Shown here: piece by piece, positions 41,579-50,635 of the stretch
Layout of the letters: each line of letters begins with the position of its first letter
Position numbering within the stretch: position 1 is the first letter of the stretch
Assembly (NCBI GenBank): GCA_008923285.1
Contig: WBSG01000001.1
Span: 1 to 64,000, forward strand
Reading direction: 5' to 3'
From: Betaproteobacteria bacterium SCN2
Lineage (GTDB): Bacteria > Pseudomonadota > Gammaproteobacteria > Burkholderiales > Thiobacillaceae
Length of the DNA stretch: 64,000 nt
Notes under the pieces: model-generated
Seen by the model: the letters and a program-made list of their open reading frames with translations, nothing else
The model's database searches: none
What the model was told of the DNA's origin: nothing
Program-made: the position numbers and the translations under genes

Positions 41579-41890
41579 TCAGGGCTGGTCGAACAGGTGG
41601 TCCTGGTCGGCCAGGGTGCGATCCAGTTCCGCCTCCATGGCGGCGAGCTTCTCGCGGTACTCCGCTTCGCGGTTGCCGCCGCCGCCCGACAGCAGTTCGT
41701 GCGCGATGTTGAGGCCCGCCATCATGGCGATGCGCTCGACGCCGATCGCCTTGCTGTTCTCGCGGATGTCGCGCATCTTGCCGTCGAGGTATTCCACTGC
41801 CGCGATCAGTTGCGGTTCTTCCTCCTTGCTGCAGGGAACCTTGAAGCTGCGTCCCAGCAGGCTGATCTCGATGGTGCGCGGGGTGGTCAT
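41579..41890 (-). CDS. zapA: Cell division protein ZapA
   Basis: The 103-residue protein starts MTTPRTIEISLLGRSFKVPC and continues with EEEPQLIAAVEYLDGKMRDI and IAMMAGLNIAHELL, the ZapA pattern: an N-terminal globular part and a C-terminal coiled coil. It crosslinks FtsZ filaments at the division ring. The ATG overlaps the stop of the upstream coiled-coil gene; longer upstream starts would overlap that gene fully and are rejected. Confidence 0.93.
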   Translation of the reverse strand: MTTPRTIEISLLGRSFKVPCSKEEEPQLIAAVEYLDGKMRDIRENSKAIGVERIAMMAGLNIAHELLSGGGGNREAEYREKLAAMEAELDRTLADQDHLFDQP

Positions 41891-42099
41891 TGGGCGGGCA
41901 GGCTGTCGATGAGGGTTTCGACGCGGGTCTTGGCTTCGTCCAGCCTGGCGTTCATCAATTTTACCTTCTGCTGGGCGGCCGCCAGTTCCTGGCGCAGGTT
42001 CTGGTTTTCCTTGCGCAGGCGCTGGCACAACTCGGCGGCGAGCTGGATTTTTTGTGCCAGGGCGGCAAGTTCCTTGTCCATTGAAAAACTATAACCCAT
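41887..42099 (-). CDS. Small coiled-coil protein, ZapB-like (TIGR02449 type)
   Basis: A 70-residue protein that is almost one continuous heptad-rich helix (LAALAQKIQLAAELCQRLRK, then ENQNLRQELAAAQQKV). Such proteins pair with zapA in beta- and gammaproteobacteria and are thought to act in cell division. The start is uncertain: ATG 42099 gives MGYSFSMDKEL, and ATG 42081 gives MDKELAAL. It is translationally coupled to zapA through ATGA. Confidence 0.85.
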   Translation of the reverse strand: MGYSFSMDKELAALAQKIQLAAELCQRLRKENQNLRQELAAAQQKVKLMNARLDEAKTRVETLIDSLPAQ

Positions 42100-42111
42100 C
42101 CGCCGGATTTT

Positions 42112-42138
42112 TTGTCATCCGTGCAATGCGGTTAGAAT
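42112..42138 (+). promoter_or_regulatory. Candidate sigma70 promoter of the cobalamin riboswitch/btuB transcript
   Basis: TTGTCA at 42112-42117 and TAGAAT at 42133-42138, 15 bases apart, lie just upstream of the first conserved riboswitch bases. The spacing is slightly short but the match is otherwise good. Confidence 0.45.
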
Positions 42139-42145
42139 GCGCGCT

Positions 42146-42325
42146 TCAGGTGCCCCGCCCGACTTCATGCGGCCGGGGTTAAACGGGAAACAGGTGCGGC
42201 CTCAATTCAAGCCCAATCCTGTGCTGCCCCCGCAACGGTCAGCAGGCGCGGATGCGCCCACACGCCACTGGGAAGTTCCCGGGAAGGCGGCGCATCAAAT
42301 CCTGCAAGCCCGGATACCGGCCTGG
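42146..42325 (+). promoter_or_regulatory. Cobalamin (adenosylcobalamin-type) riboswitch
   Basis: The leader has the ordered conserved boxes of B12 riboswitches. AACGGGAAACAGGTGCGG lies at about 42182-42199, CTGCCCCCGCAACGGT at about 42224-42239, GCCACTGGG at about 42264-42272, GGGAAGGCG after it, and the B12-box-like AGCCCGGATACCGGCCTGG at about 42307-42325. It lies 70 bases before a btuB-like gene. When cobalamin is plentiful it should block expression of the receptor. Confidence 0.92.
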
Positions 42326-42393
42326 AACCGTCACAACGACGGCCCTTCAATCCGCCAGCGGGGATCCTGGCGCAGGAACAGGAACACACCATC

Positions 42394-44247
42394 ATGCCGT
42401 TTCGCTCTACCGCGCTGGCCGCTGCGCTCGCGCTGACGCTACCCGCCCATGCCGAGGAGGCGCCGCTCTTCATCGGCGACGAAATCGTCGTCACCCCTAC
42501 CCGTGCACCGCAAAAACTGTCCGATACGCTGGCCGCCGCCACCGTGCTGACCCGCAGCGACATCGAGGCTTCCGCCGCGCTCGACCTGCCGAGTCTGCTG
42601 CAGGGCCTGCCGGGCGTGGAAATCTCGCAGACCGGCGGCTTCGGCTCGCAGGCCGCGATCCGCCTGCGCGGCGGCGAGTCCGACCATACCCTGGTGCTGG
42701 TCGACGGCCTGCGCGTGAATTCGGTTTCCGCCGGCACGACCGCGATCGAGCATCTGCCGCTGGGCGACATCGAGCGCATCGAGATCGTGCGCGGCAACGT
42801 CTCCAGCGTCTACGGTTCCGAGGCCATCGGCGGCGTGGTGCGCATCTTCACGCGCCAGGGCCGCGGCGAAGTGCGCCCGCGCGTGAGTGTCGGCATGGGC
42901 ACGGAGGCTTTCCGCACGCTCTCCGCCGGCATTGGCGGCGAAGTCGGCCCCGGCCTGCGCTTCGACCTGTCCGCCGGGCAGACCGAGGCGGGCGGCTTTT
43001 CCGCAGTGAAGAAACGCTATGCCACGGACGACCCCGCGATCGATCCCTGGGACAGCTACCTGCCGGCCGATGCCGACACCGACACCACCCGCAACAGGCA
43101 TTTCAATTTCCGGCTCGATCACCAGTTCGGCGACGGTTTCGCCTGGGGCCTGAGCGCACGGCAAAGCCGGGTGGACCTCGAGCTCGACGGCAGCTATGCC
43201 AATCATGCCGAGCAGCAGCTTGCCGCCTATTCCCTGCATGTCGAGGGGCGGCCGCTGGCGCACTGGACGACGCGGCTTGTCGCCGGCCGCAGCACCGACC
43301 AACTCGACAGCGACTTTCATGGCGCGGCCATGGATCGCTACCGCACGCGCATCGACCAGCTGCACTGGGAGAACATCCTGACCATGGGCCAGCACATGGT
43401 CCGTTTCGGCGTGGAGGCGCAGAAGCAGTCGCTCGACAGCGACCAGACCTACAGCGAAACCGAACGCCGCGCGACCAGCGCCTATGCCGGCGCCGGCCTG
43501 CGCCTGGGCGCGCATGATGTCGACCTCAGCCTGCGTCATGACCGCTACAGCGACTTCGGCGGCCACAGCACCGGCCGCGCGGCCTATGGCTACAGCTTCA
43601 CTCCGGCGCTCAGGTCCTATGCGGCTGTGGCCACCGCCTTCAAGGCGCCCACCTTCAACGAGCTTTACCTGCCGGCGTGGTGGGGCGGCAATCCGGGCTT
43701 GCAGCCCGAGCGCTCGCAAAGCGCGGAGCTGGGCCTCAACTACGCCGCGGGCGGGCAGTTCTTCCAGGCCTTGCTGTTCATGAGCCGAACCGAAGACCTG
43801 ATCGCCTATGTCTGGCCGAGCAACATCAACATCGGCGAGGCGAGAAACCGCGGCCTGGAACTGTCCTGGCACGGCAAGCTCGTCGGCATGAACGCGCGCG
43901 CGGCGCTTACCCTGCAGAATCCGGAGGACGCCGACACCGGCCAGGCGCTGCTCCGGCGCGCGCAACGCTTCGGCAGCTTCGCGCTGTCGGACCGGCTCGG
44001 CAAATTCGGCTGGCGCGCCGAGGTGGTCGCCGCCGGACCGCATCCGGACGTGCATGTCGCCACCTTCGCCCGCACCAGCGTACCGGGCTATGCAGTGCTG
44101 AACCTGTCGGCCGATTACGCGCTGGCGCCGGGCTGGAGGCTGGCTGCGCGCGCAATCAATGCGCTGGATGCTGAGTATTCGCTGGTGCATGGCTATGCCA
44201 CGCCGGGACGGGCTTTGCGGCTGGAACTGGCCTACACGCCGAAATAG
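42394..44247 (+). CDS. btuB: TonB-dependent vitamin B12 receptor
   Basis: The 617-residue outer-membrane protein has a signal peptide (cleaved after AHA, about residue 20). A TonB-box-like region DEIVVTPTRAPQKLSD is followed by a plug domain (LPSLLQGLPGVEISQTGGFG, LVDGLRVN, IERIEIVRGNVSSVYGSEAI with GGVVRIFT) and a 22-strand barrel. Control by a cobalamin riboswitch directly upstream makes BtuB (cobalamin/cobinamide uptake) the natural call. The C-terminus (ELAYTPK) lacks the usual terminal Phe/Trp, a small oddity. No btuCDF genes lie nearby. Confidence 0.93.
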   Translation: MPFRSTALAAALALTLPAHAEEAPLFIGDEIVVTPTRAPQKLSDTLAAATVLTRSDIEASAALDLPSLLQGLPGVEISQTGGFGSQAAIRLRGGESDHTLVLVDGLRVNSVSAGTTAIEHLPLGDIERIEIVRGNVSSVYGSEAIGGVVRIFTRQGRGEVRPRVSVGMGTEAFRTLSAGIGGEVGPGLRFDLSAGQTEAGGFSAVKKRYATDDPAIDPWDSYLPADADTDTTRNRHFNFRLDHQFGDGFAWGLSARQSRVDLELDGSYANHAEQQLAAYSLHVEGRPLAHWTTRLVAGRSTDQLDSDFHGAAMDRYRTRIDQLHWENILTMGQHMVRFGVEAQKQSLDSDQTYSETERRATSAYAGAGLRLGAHDVDLSLRHDRYSDFGGHSTGRAAYGYSFTPALRSYAAVATAFKAPTFNELYLPAWWGGNPGLQPERSQSAELGLNYAAGGQFFQALLFMSRTEDLIAYVWPSNINIGEARNRGLELSWHGKLVGMNARAALTLQNPEDADTGQALLRRAQRFGSFALSDRLGKFGWRAEVVAAGPHPDVHVATFARTSVPGYAVLNLSADYALAPGWRLAARAINALDAEYSLVHGYATPGRALRLELAYTPK

Positions 44248-44250
44248 GGC

Positions 44251-45375
44251 TCAGTCTTCCCAGCGCAGCGCCAAAGTCAGGTCGGGCGACAGCTCGACCC
44301 GGCTGCCGAAGCGACTGCATTCCTCATCCAGCTTGTTCGCCAGCCATGCGGCCTCTTCCTGCGAGGAGGCATTCAGGCGCAGGCGCCGCCGCGTCACCGC
44401 CCGCATGGCGAGCTTCAGCAAGCGGCCTGCGCGGTCGAGCGTGGCGAAATACATCAGGCCCAGTTCGCCACGGTAGAGGTCGTAGCCGGCAATGCCTTCG
44501 TAGTCGTTGATGAGGTCGCCGCAGCCATGCAGGATGAGCCTGCCGCGATAGACCTCGATGGGACGCGGATGGTGGCTGGAGTGCCCGTGTACCAGGTCGA
44601 TGCCCGCCTCGTCGATGAGGGCGTGGGCGAACCTGCGCTGAGCATGGGAAATGTCGTAGCCCCAGTTGCTGCCCCAGTGCAGCGACGCCACGGCAACATC
44701 GCCAGGGCGCTTGGATGCGCGCACGGATTCGGCGATTTTTTTCACGCTCGCGGCCGACAGGTCGCCCAGGAAGTTGATGCCGGCGCTGTGGCTGCCGGCA
44801 GCCCAGGCTTCGGGCACGCCGCTGCTGCCCATGCCCCAGGCGAACACCCACACGCGCCGGCCGTTTCGTTCCAGCCGGGCCGGGCGGCTTGCCGATACAG
44901 CGTCCGTGCCTGCGCCGGCGATGGGCATGCCGGCCTTGCCAAGGGATTCCAGGGTGTCGGCAAAGCCCTCATAACCCCAGTCCAGCACGTGGTTGTTGGC
45001 GAGCACGCAACAATCCAGCCTGGCCGCAGTCAGGCAAGGCAGGTTGTCCGGATGCATGCGGTACTGGATGCCCTTGCCCGGCCAGGGTTCGCCGCGCGCG
45101 GTGACGGCGGTTTCCAGGTTGACGATACGAAAGTCGGGCGCCTGGCGCTCGAGTTCAGCCAGCGCATCGCCCCACGGGTAGGCATAGTCCAGCGGCAGTT
45201 GCAGCGGGCCGAAGCGTTGTTCGGAGAGGGCGACGTAGTCGCGCGCCGACTTCAGGTAGCCTTCGTTTATGCGCGGGTCGGCCGGATGCGGCAGGATCTG
45301 GTCGATGCCGCGCCCGCTCATGACGTCGCCGCCAAGGAACAGCGTTTGAGTTTTTGCGCGGCTGTCGTCAGTCAT
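44251..45375 (-). CDS. CapA-family (poly-gamma-glutamate synthesis-like) metallophosphatase-fold protein
   Basis: The 374-residue protein carries CapA/PgsA marks: TLFLGGDVMSGRGIDQIL, FRIVNLETAVTARGEPWPGK, LDCCVLANNHVLDWG, ASLHWGSNWGYD and DLVHGHSSHHPRPIEVYRG. These give the D, N-x-E, N-N-H, H-W-G and G-H-S-S-H metal-site pattern of the calcineurin-like fold. No other capsule genes are present, so the substrate is unknown. A Tat-type signal (MNRRKFLTAGVAAA, ATG at 45439 on this strand) lies just upstream but one base out of frame. The gene may really begin at 45439 with a frameshift near 45397-45399. Confidence 0.88.
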   Translation of the reverse strand: MTDDSRAKTQTLFLGGDVMSGRGIDQILPHPADPRINEGYLKSARDYVALSEQRFGPLQLPLDYAYPWGDALAELERQAPDFRIVNLETAVTARGEPWPGKGIQYRMHPDNLPCLTAARLDCCVLANNHVLDWGYEGFADTLESLGKAGMPIAGAGTDAVSASRPARLERNGRRVWVFAWGMGSSGVPEAWAAGSHSAGINFLGDLSAASVKKIAESVRASKRPGDVAVASLHWGSNWGYDISHAQRRFAHALIDEAGIDLVHGHSSHHPRPIEVYRGRLILHGCGDLINDYEGIAGYDLYRGELGLMYFATLDRAGRLLKLAMRAVTRRRLRLNASSQEEAAWLANKLDEECSRFGSRVELSPDLTLALRWED

Positions 45376-45536
45376 GGTCCTCGCCTGCGCCGCTGCGGGC
45401 GGCAGCCACGCCGGCTGTGAGAAATTTGCGTCGGTTCATCGCCTGTCCCTGCCTTTTATCAACATAGACGAATGACAGCCGGGGCCTGCTCGGGCAGGGC
45501 TGCGCTACAATTCGGCATATGCTTTCGGAGACCGAC

Positions 45537-46094
45537 ATGACTCTGTCCACCCCCCGCCGTCTGTTTTTGCTGCTTGTGCTGGCGCTCGCCATCGCCGCCA
45601 CGCGCGTGAGCCACTTTGGCACCAGCGAACTGCTGCCCGATGCCAGCCTTGCCGTGTTCCTGTTCGGCGGCATGCTGCTCGGCGGCTGGCAGTGCTTCGC
45701 GCTGCTGTTTGCTGTGGCCTTCGGCGCCGACGTGCTGTCCGCGCGCACCGCCGAAGAGGCCGGCTGGTGCCTGACCCCGGCCTACTGGGGGCTGCTGCCG
45801 ACCTATGCCGTGCTGTGGCTGGCCGGCCGCAAGCTGGGCAAGTGCGATGGTCCCGCCTTCGTGCGCGATGCCGGCACCAGCGTTGCTGCGATCGCGCTCG
45901 CCTTCGTCATTTCCAATGCGACCTGGTTCGCCTTCTCCAATACCCTGGGCGGCATGGGCGTGGCCGAGTTTGCGCTGACGGTGGCGAAGTACTTCCCGCC
46001 CTATCTGGGCAGCGCCATGCTTTACCTGGCGCCGCTGTGGCTGGGCTGGAAGCTCGCCCGCGCGGTTGCGGAAAACAAAGCGGCTCGCAGCTGA
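45537..46094 (+). CDS. DUF6580-like small membrane protein, possible B12-linked transporter
   Basis: A 185-residue protein with five to six hydrophobic helices (RLFLLLVLALAIAATRVSHF; GGMLLGGWQCFALLFAVAFG; FSNTLGGMGVAEFALTVAKY). The size and helix layout resemble ECF-type S components and DUF6580 proteins. ATG 45537 has GGAG eight bases upstream and is preferred to ATG 45519. It follows the riboswitch-controlled btuB by one gene, on the same strand, and overlaps the gluQ frame. A cobalamin-related role is suggested only by position. Confidence 0.7.
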   Translation: MTLSTPRRLFLLLVLALAIAATRVSHFGTSELLPDASLAVFLFGGMLLGGWQCFALLFAVAFGADVLSARTAEEAGWCLTPAYWGLLPTYAVLWLAGRKLGKCDGPAFVRDAGTSVAAIALAFVISNATWFAFSNTLGGMGVAEFALTVAKYFPPYLGSAMLYLAPLWLGWKLARAVAENKAARS

Positions 46095-46987
46095 GCCAGC
46101 AGCCTTACATCGGGCGCTTCGCGCCTTCCCCTACCGGGCCGCTGCATTTCGGCTCGCTCATCGCCGCGCTCGGCAGCTATCTCGATGCGCACACACACCG
46201 CGGCCGCTGGCTGCTGCGCATGGAGGACGTCGACGAGCCGCGCTGCAGCCAGGCGCATGCCGACGAGATCCTGCGCGTGCTCGACGCCTATGGCTTCGAG
46301 TGGGACGGCGAAGTCATCTATCAGAGCCGGCGCAAGGCGCTGTACCAGGCCGCACTCGAACGCCTGGCCGATGCCGGCCTCGCTTACCCCTGCGCCTGCT
46401 CGCGCCGGGAGATCGCCGACTCCTCGATCGCCGGCATTGAGGGCCCGGTCTATCCCGGCACCTGCCGTGATGGCCTCGCCGGCCGCGCGCCGCGCGCCTG
46501 GCGGGTGAAGGTCGATAGCCAGCCGGTCTGCTTCGAAGACCGCCTGCAGGGCAAGCACTGCCAGAACCTGGAAACCGACATCGGCGATTTCGTCATCCGT
46601 CGTGCCGACGGCCTGTTCGCCTACCAGCTCGCCGTGGTGGCGGACGATCACGAGCAGGGCGTCACCCATGTCGTGCGTGGCGCCGACCTGCTGGCCTCGA
46701 CGCCGCGCCAGATCCATCTGCAAAGGCTGCTCGGCTATGCCATGCCCGCCTACCTGCACCTGCCAGTGGCGGTGAACGCGGCCGGCCAGAAGCTCAGCAA
46801 GCAAACCCTGGCCGCGCCGCTGGAAGCGAACCAGACGGGGCCGGTGCTGGTGGCGGCGCTGCGCTTTCTCGGCCTGCAGCCTGAAAGTGCACTGGCGCAT
46901 GCGAAGGGGGCTGAAATCCTGGCCTGGGCATCTGAGGTTTTTTTGCCTGCGGCACTGCCACGCAACCAGGCCACAGCTTCGGCGTGA
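46037..46987 (+). CDS. gluQ: Glutamyl-Q tRNA(Asp) synthetase
   Basis: The enzyme activates glutamate and transfers it to queuosine-34 of tRNA(Asp). It is a truncated GluRS with YIGRFAPSPTGPLHFGSLIA (HIGH-type motif), GRWLLRMEDVDEPR, a zinc-site-like CACSRRE...YPGTC, and KLSKQT (KMSKS-type). It lacks the GluRS anticodon-binding domain, as expected. The start is unclear: no ATG is near. GTG 46037 gives about 25 extra residues and overlaps the upstream gene, while CTG 46091 (CTGA overlap with the upstream stop) would give the standard N-terminus. Confidence 0.93.
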   Translation: MAGLEARPRGCGKQSGSQLSQQPYIGRFAPSPTGPLHFGSLIAALGSYLDAHTHRGRWLLRMEDVDEPRCSQAHADEILRVLDAYGFEWDGEVIYQSRRKALYQAALERLADAGLAYPCACSRREIADSSIAGIEGPVYPGTCRDGLAGRAPRAWRVKVDSQPVCFEDRLQGKHCQNLETDIGDFVIRRADGLFAYQLAVVADDHEQGVTHVVRGADLLASTPRQIHLQRLLGYAMPAYLHLPVAVNAAGQKLSKQTLAAPLEANQTGPVLVAALRFLGLQPESALAHAKGAEILAWASEVFLPAALPRNQATASA

Positions 46988-47023
46988 CGCATCACGCCCG
47001 GTTGCATGCGCCGACGGCAGGAT

Positions 47024-50000
47024 TTACCCGGTCTGGCCGGCGGTGCCCGGCCGCTTCAGCCAGGCAATGAGGTCTTCGACGGGCATGGGGGGCGCGATCA
47101 GATAGCCCTGCGCCCGATCGCAGCCGAGCTGCCGCACCAGGTTGAGATCGGCCTCGGTCTCGACGCCTTCTGCCACGGTGGAGAGCGACATCTTGCGCGC
47201 CATGTCCATGCTGCCCTGCAGAATCGCCCGGGCAGCCGGGTCGTGCACGCCCTTGCTGACGAAGATGTGGTCGAGTTTCAGTTCGGTGAAGGGAATCCGG
47301 TGCAGTTGCTCGAAGGACGAATAGCCAATGCCGAAGTCGTCGATCGACAGCCCGAATCCTTTCAAACGCAGGCGCGTGAGCACATCGAGTGCAGTCGTGA
47401 GATCTTTCAGTACGCCAGTTTCAGTCACCTCCAGGATGATGTCCTGAGGTTTGAGGCGGGCGGCAAGGGCGGTGGCGAGGACGAAGTCGGGCAGCCTGAG
47501 GTCGTCCAGCCAAAGACCGGAGAGGTTGATGGCAATGGTCAGCGGGAACCCCGCTGCGTGCAGGCGGGCGCCTTCGATCAAGGCCTTCGAGGTGAGAACC
47601 TGGGATAGCTCGCCGATCAGGCCTTCCCGTTCCGCCACACCGATAAAGGTGTTTGGAAGCATGATTCCGCGCGATGGATGGTGCCAGCGCGCGAGCGCTT
47701 CGATGCCAACCGGCTTGAGGCTGACGGCATCGACCTTGGGCTGGAACCAGACGCTGAATTCGTCCTTGTCGATGCCGCTGCGGATGGCCTCCGGCAAAAC
47801 TTCCGGCGGGGCCGGATTCTGGCGTTTGCGTGTCCTCGGCCCGCTGCGCTGCGACAGCAGACCGACGATATGCTGCGGCGAAACCGGTTTCTGTACCTGG
47901 CCGAGTACGCGCAAACCCTGCAGGTCGGCCAGCTTCCCGGCCGTGCTGAGCAGCTTTTCATCCGCGCCGCTCATCAGGATGAGCTTGCCGCGGTAACCCG
48001 TGCGGCCAAACAGCCGGATGACCTCGACACCGTCCATTGCCGGCATGTTGAGGTCGCAAATCAGCGCCTCGATATTGCCGTTTCTTTCGCTCAGCAGTTT
48101 CAGCGCATCGTGGCCATTGCATGCTGTCAATACTTCCCTGGCGCCGAGTCCATCGAGCATCGCGGCCATCTGCTGCAGGATGACCGGGTCGTCATCGACA
48201 ACCAGCAGTGCACCCAGGGCGGAAAGCGGCTGCAATTTTTCCACGGCGGTTTCCTCGCCGAGCTGCAGGCGGGCGAAGGCGGCCTCGACGTCGCGCAGCG
48301 ACTCGTCCAGTCCAGCCAGAGCTGTCTTGAAATCCTGGATTTTGCCGGCCTTGGCGATTTTTTCCAGGGCTTCGGCCTGTCTGGCATAGCGCAGCGCGCC
48401 GACGGTGCGCGCAGAGGACTTCTGCTTGTGCATCTCGCGCGCCACCTCATCGGCCGCCGTTTCCGGGGTCAGCAGAAGCAATCCCTGTCTGGCGGCTTCG
48501 ATGAAAGTGGAAACCAGCGCCCGGCTCTGCTCCGGGCGAGCCACGCCCAGAATCTGATGTAGGCTGGTGAGGTCCAGTGTCCGCTCGTCCGCGACTTGTC
48601 GGGGCCCTGCGTCAGACGGTTCGTTCTGGCCCAGCCAGCGCCTGAGTTTTTCCTGCAGGGCCTCGAGCAGGATGGGCTTGGTCAATACGTCATCCATGCC
48701 TGCATCCATGCAGTGTTTCTTGTCTGCCGGCAGGCTGTCGGCTGTGATGCAAATGATCGGTGTGCGGTGGCCGCTTCCGCTTTCATGCTCGCGGATGGCG
48801 CGGGCCAGCGCCAGGCCATCGGTCTCCGGCATATTGAGATCGGCGAGCACCAGGTCGTATTTCTTCTCCTTCCACATTTTCAGCGCGATGGTGCCGTCGG
48901 CAGCAAGGTCGTGTTCGAAGCCGAGGGAGGACAGCTGCATGGCCAATATGGCCTGGTTGGGCGCGTAATCTTCGGCGACCAGCACGCATGGGCGTTGTGC
49001 GGGTGCGGCCTCTGCAGGCTGCGGGGGGGTGGCATATTGGCTGGAATTTTCCGCAGGGGCAGCCACTGGCAATTCCACCCAGAACGTGCTGCCCGTGCCG
49101 GGTGTGCTGTCGACGCCGACAGCGCCCGACATGGCTTCGATCAGCCGTCGTACGATCGCGAGGCCGACGCCGGCGCCCTTGATCTGCCCCTTTTCGGCCC
49201 CCAGCCGGTTGAAGGGTTCGAACAAGCGTGCCATGTCGTCCCGGGGAATCCCGCTGCCGGTGTCGGATATGGAAACGCGAACGCGCCCGTTTGCTCCGGC
49301 ACGACAGGCGATGCCAATCTTGCCGCCATCGTGGTTGAACTTGATTGCATTGGAAACCAGCTGATTTAGCGCCTGGAGCAGGAAGAAGCGGTCGGCCGCC
49401 ACCTGGCAGTCGGCACAGGTGGTGGAACATTCGATGGGAATCTTGTGCAGGTTCGCGATGTCGGCATTCTGTGCCACACAGTCATCCAGTACCCCGGCGA
49501 GCGGAAAAACCTCGACATGCATATCGGTGCCGTTGATTTCCAGGGCGGCCAGCTCGAGTATGTCATTCATGAGGGACAGCAGGTTTTCTCCGGCCTGCAT
49601 GATTTCACGTGCGCTCTCCACTGCCATTTCCGGCAAGCCGTTGATCATCGAGATGAGCTGGGCGTGCCCGAGGATTGCGTTGAGCGGCGTGCGCAATTCA
49701 TGGCTCATGCTGGAGAGGAAAACGCTCTTCGCCTGGCTCGAGGCTTCGGCGGCCGCTTTCGCCTTGAGCAGGGCTTCTTCGGCGCGCTTGCGCAGGGTGA
49801 TGTCGCGATCGATGCCGCGATAGCCGAGCAGGTTGCCCTTTTCGTCGATGACTGGAACACCGCTCGTTTCCAGGATGACTTCATGGCCATCCTTGTGCAG
49901 GTTGACGTTTTCGAGCCCGAAAAACTGGCGCCGGTTCGCGATGATGTCCCTGAAGGTCCAGCCAATGTGTTTTGCCTGCTGCGGAGGCATGAAGTCGAAC

Positions 50001-50635
50001 GGAGTCTTGCCCAGCACTTCCTCGCGCGTGTATCCCAGCAGGTCGAAAACCCGGTTGTTTGCATAGGTGTAGAGGCCCTCGGCGTTGATTTCCCAAATCC
50101 AGTCAGGTGAGGTCTCGAATATGTCGCGAAATCGCGCTTCGCTCAGCGCGAGCGCCTGCGTCTTGGCATCGCTGTCGAGGCAGTGGCGCAGGCTGCGGGC
50201 GAATTTCTTCATGACCGGCGCAAACAGCTGCTTGTATTCCTCGGCATGGGATGGCACCCGCGCGAAGAACAGCAAAATGCAGCCCAGTTCCGGGAGGTCG
50301 AGGCTGATGGCAAAGCGGTCCTTGCTTCCGCCTGGAAGCCAGTCTTCGCTGAAGCTTTCGCGCTTGCCCGACAGCAGGCCTGCTGGCCATTCCGCGGGCT
50401 TGCCTTCGAGTGCGCGCAAGGTGGGGTTGCCGACGGTGACCAGGACTTCCGCCGCCAGCTTGTCAGCCTCTTTTGAAGGGGATGGATTGATCAGGACGGC
50501 GCCGCAGCTCGAGCCGGTGTGATGCATCAGGCGTTGCAGGACGAGGGTGGCCAGAGGGCGTGTGCGGGTCTCGCCAGCCATCGACATGGCGAGGTCATAG
50601 AGGATGGAAACCGATCTTTCCTGGTTTAATGCCAT
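47024..50635 (-). CDS. Hybrid sensor histidine kinase with HPt, two receivers and C-terminal EAL domain
   Basis: The 1203-residue cytoplasmic protein has an N-terminal GAF-like sensor region (1-155), a PAS domain (165-285), HisKA (His312 in SHELRTPLNAILG), HATPase (415-525), receiver 1 (549-670, Asp599), an HPt-like bundle (690-790, His736), receiver 2 (808-930, Asp861) and an EAL phosphodiesterase domain (945-1195, EAL 979-981, DDFGIGYSS, EGVET). A full phosphorelay with its own c-di-GMP-degrading output thus lies on one chain. It is last of the minus-strand signalling operon and overlaps the FIST gene by ten bases. Confidence 0.93.
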   Translation of the reverse strand: MALNQERSVSILYDLAMSMAGETRTRPLATLVLQRLMHHTGSSCGAVLINPSPSKEADKLAAEVLVTVGNPTLRALEGKPAEWPAGLLSGKRESFSEDWLPGGSKDRFAISLDLPELGCILLFFARVPSHAEEYKQLFAPVMKKFARSLRHCLDSDAKTQALALSEARFRDIFETSPDWIWEINAEGLYTYANNRVFDLLGYTREEVLGKTPFDFMPPQQAKHIGWTFRDIIANRRQFFGLENVNLHKDGHEVILETSGVPVIDEKGNLLGYRGIDRDITLRKRAEEALLKAKAAAEASSQAKSVFLSSMSHELRTPLNAILGHAQLISMINGLPEMAVESAREIMQAGENLLSLMNDILELAALEINGTDMHVEVFPLAGVLDDCVAQNADIANLHKIPIECSTTCADCQVAADRFFLLQALNQLVSNAIKFNHDGGKIGIACRAGANGRVRVSISDTGSGIPRDDMARLFEPFNRLGAEKGQIKGAGVGLAIVRRLIEAMSGAVGVDSTPGTGSTFWVELPVAAPAENSSQYATPPQPAEAAPAQRPCVLVAEDYAPNQAILAMQLSSLGFEHDLAADGTIALKMWKEKKYDLVLADLNMPETDGLALARAIREHESGSGHRTPIICITADSLPADKKHCMDAGMDDVLTKPILLEALQEKLRRWLGQNEPSDAGPRQVADERTLDLTSLHQILGVARPEQSRALVSTFIEAARQGLLLLTPETAADEVAREMHKQKSSARTVGALRYARQAEALEKIAKAGKIQDFKTALAGLDESLRDVEAAFARLQLGEETAVEKLQPLSALGALLVVDDDPVILQQMAAMLDGLGAREVLTACNGHDALKLLSERNGNIEALICDLNMPAMDGVEVIRLFGRTGYRGKLILMSGADEKLLSTAGKLADLQGLRVLGQVQKPVSPQHIVGLLSQRSGPRTRKRQNPAPPEVLPEAIRSGIDKDEFSVWFQPKVDAVSLKPVGIEALARWHHPSRGIMLPNTFIGVAEREGLIGELSQVLTSKALIEGARLHAAGFPLTIAINLSGLWLDDLRLPDFVLATALAARLKPQDIILEVTETGVLKDLTTALDVLTRLRLKGFGLSIDDFGIGYSSFEQLHRIPFTELKLDHIFVSKGVHDPAARAILQGSMDMARKMSLSTVAEGVETEADLNLVRQLGCDRAQGYLIAPPMPVEDLIAWLKRPGTAGQTG

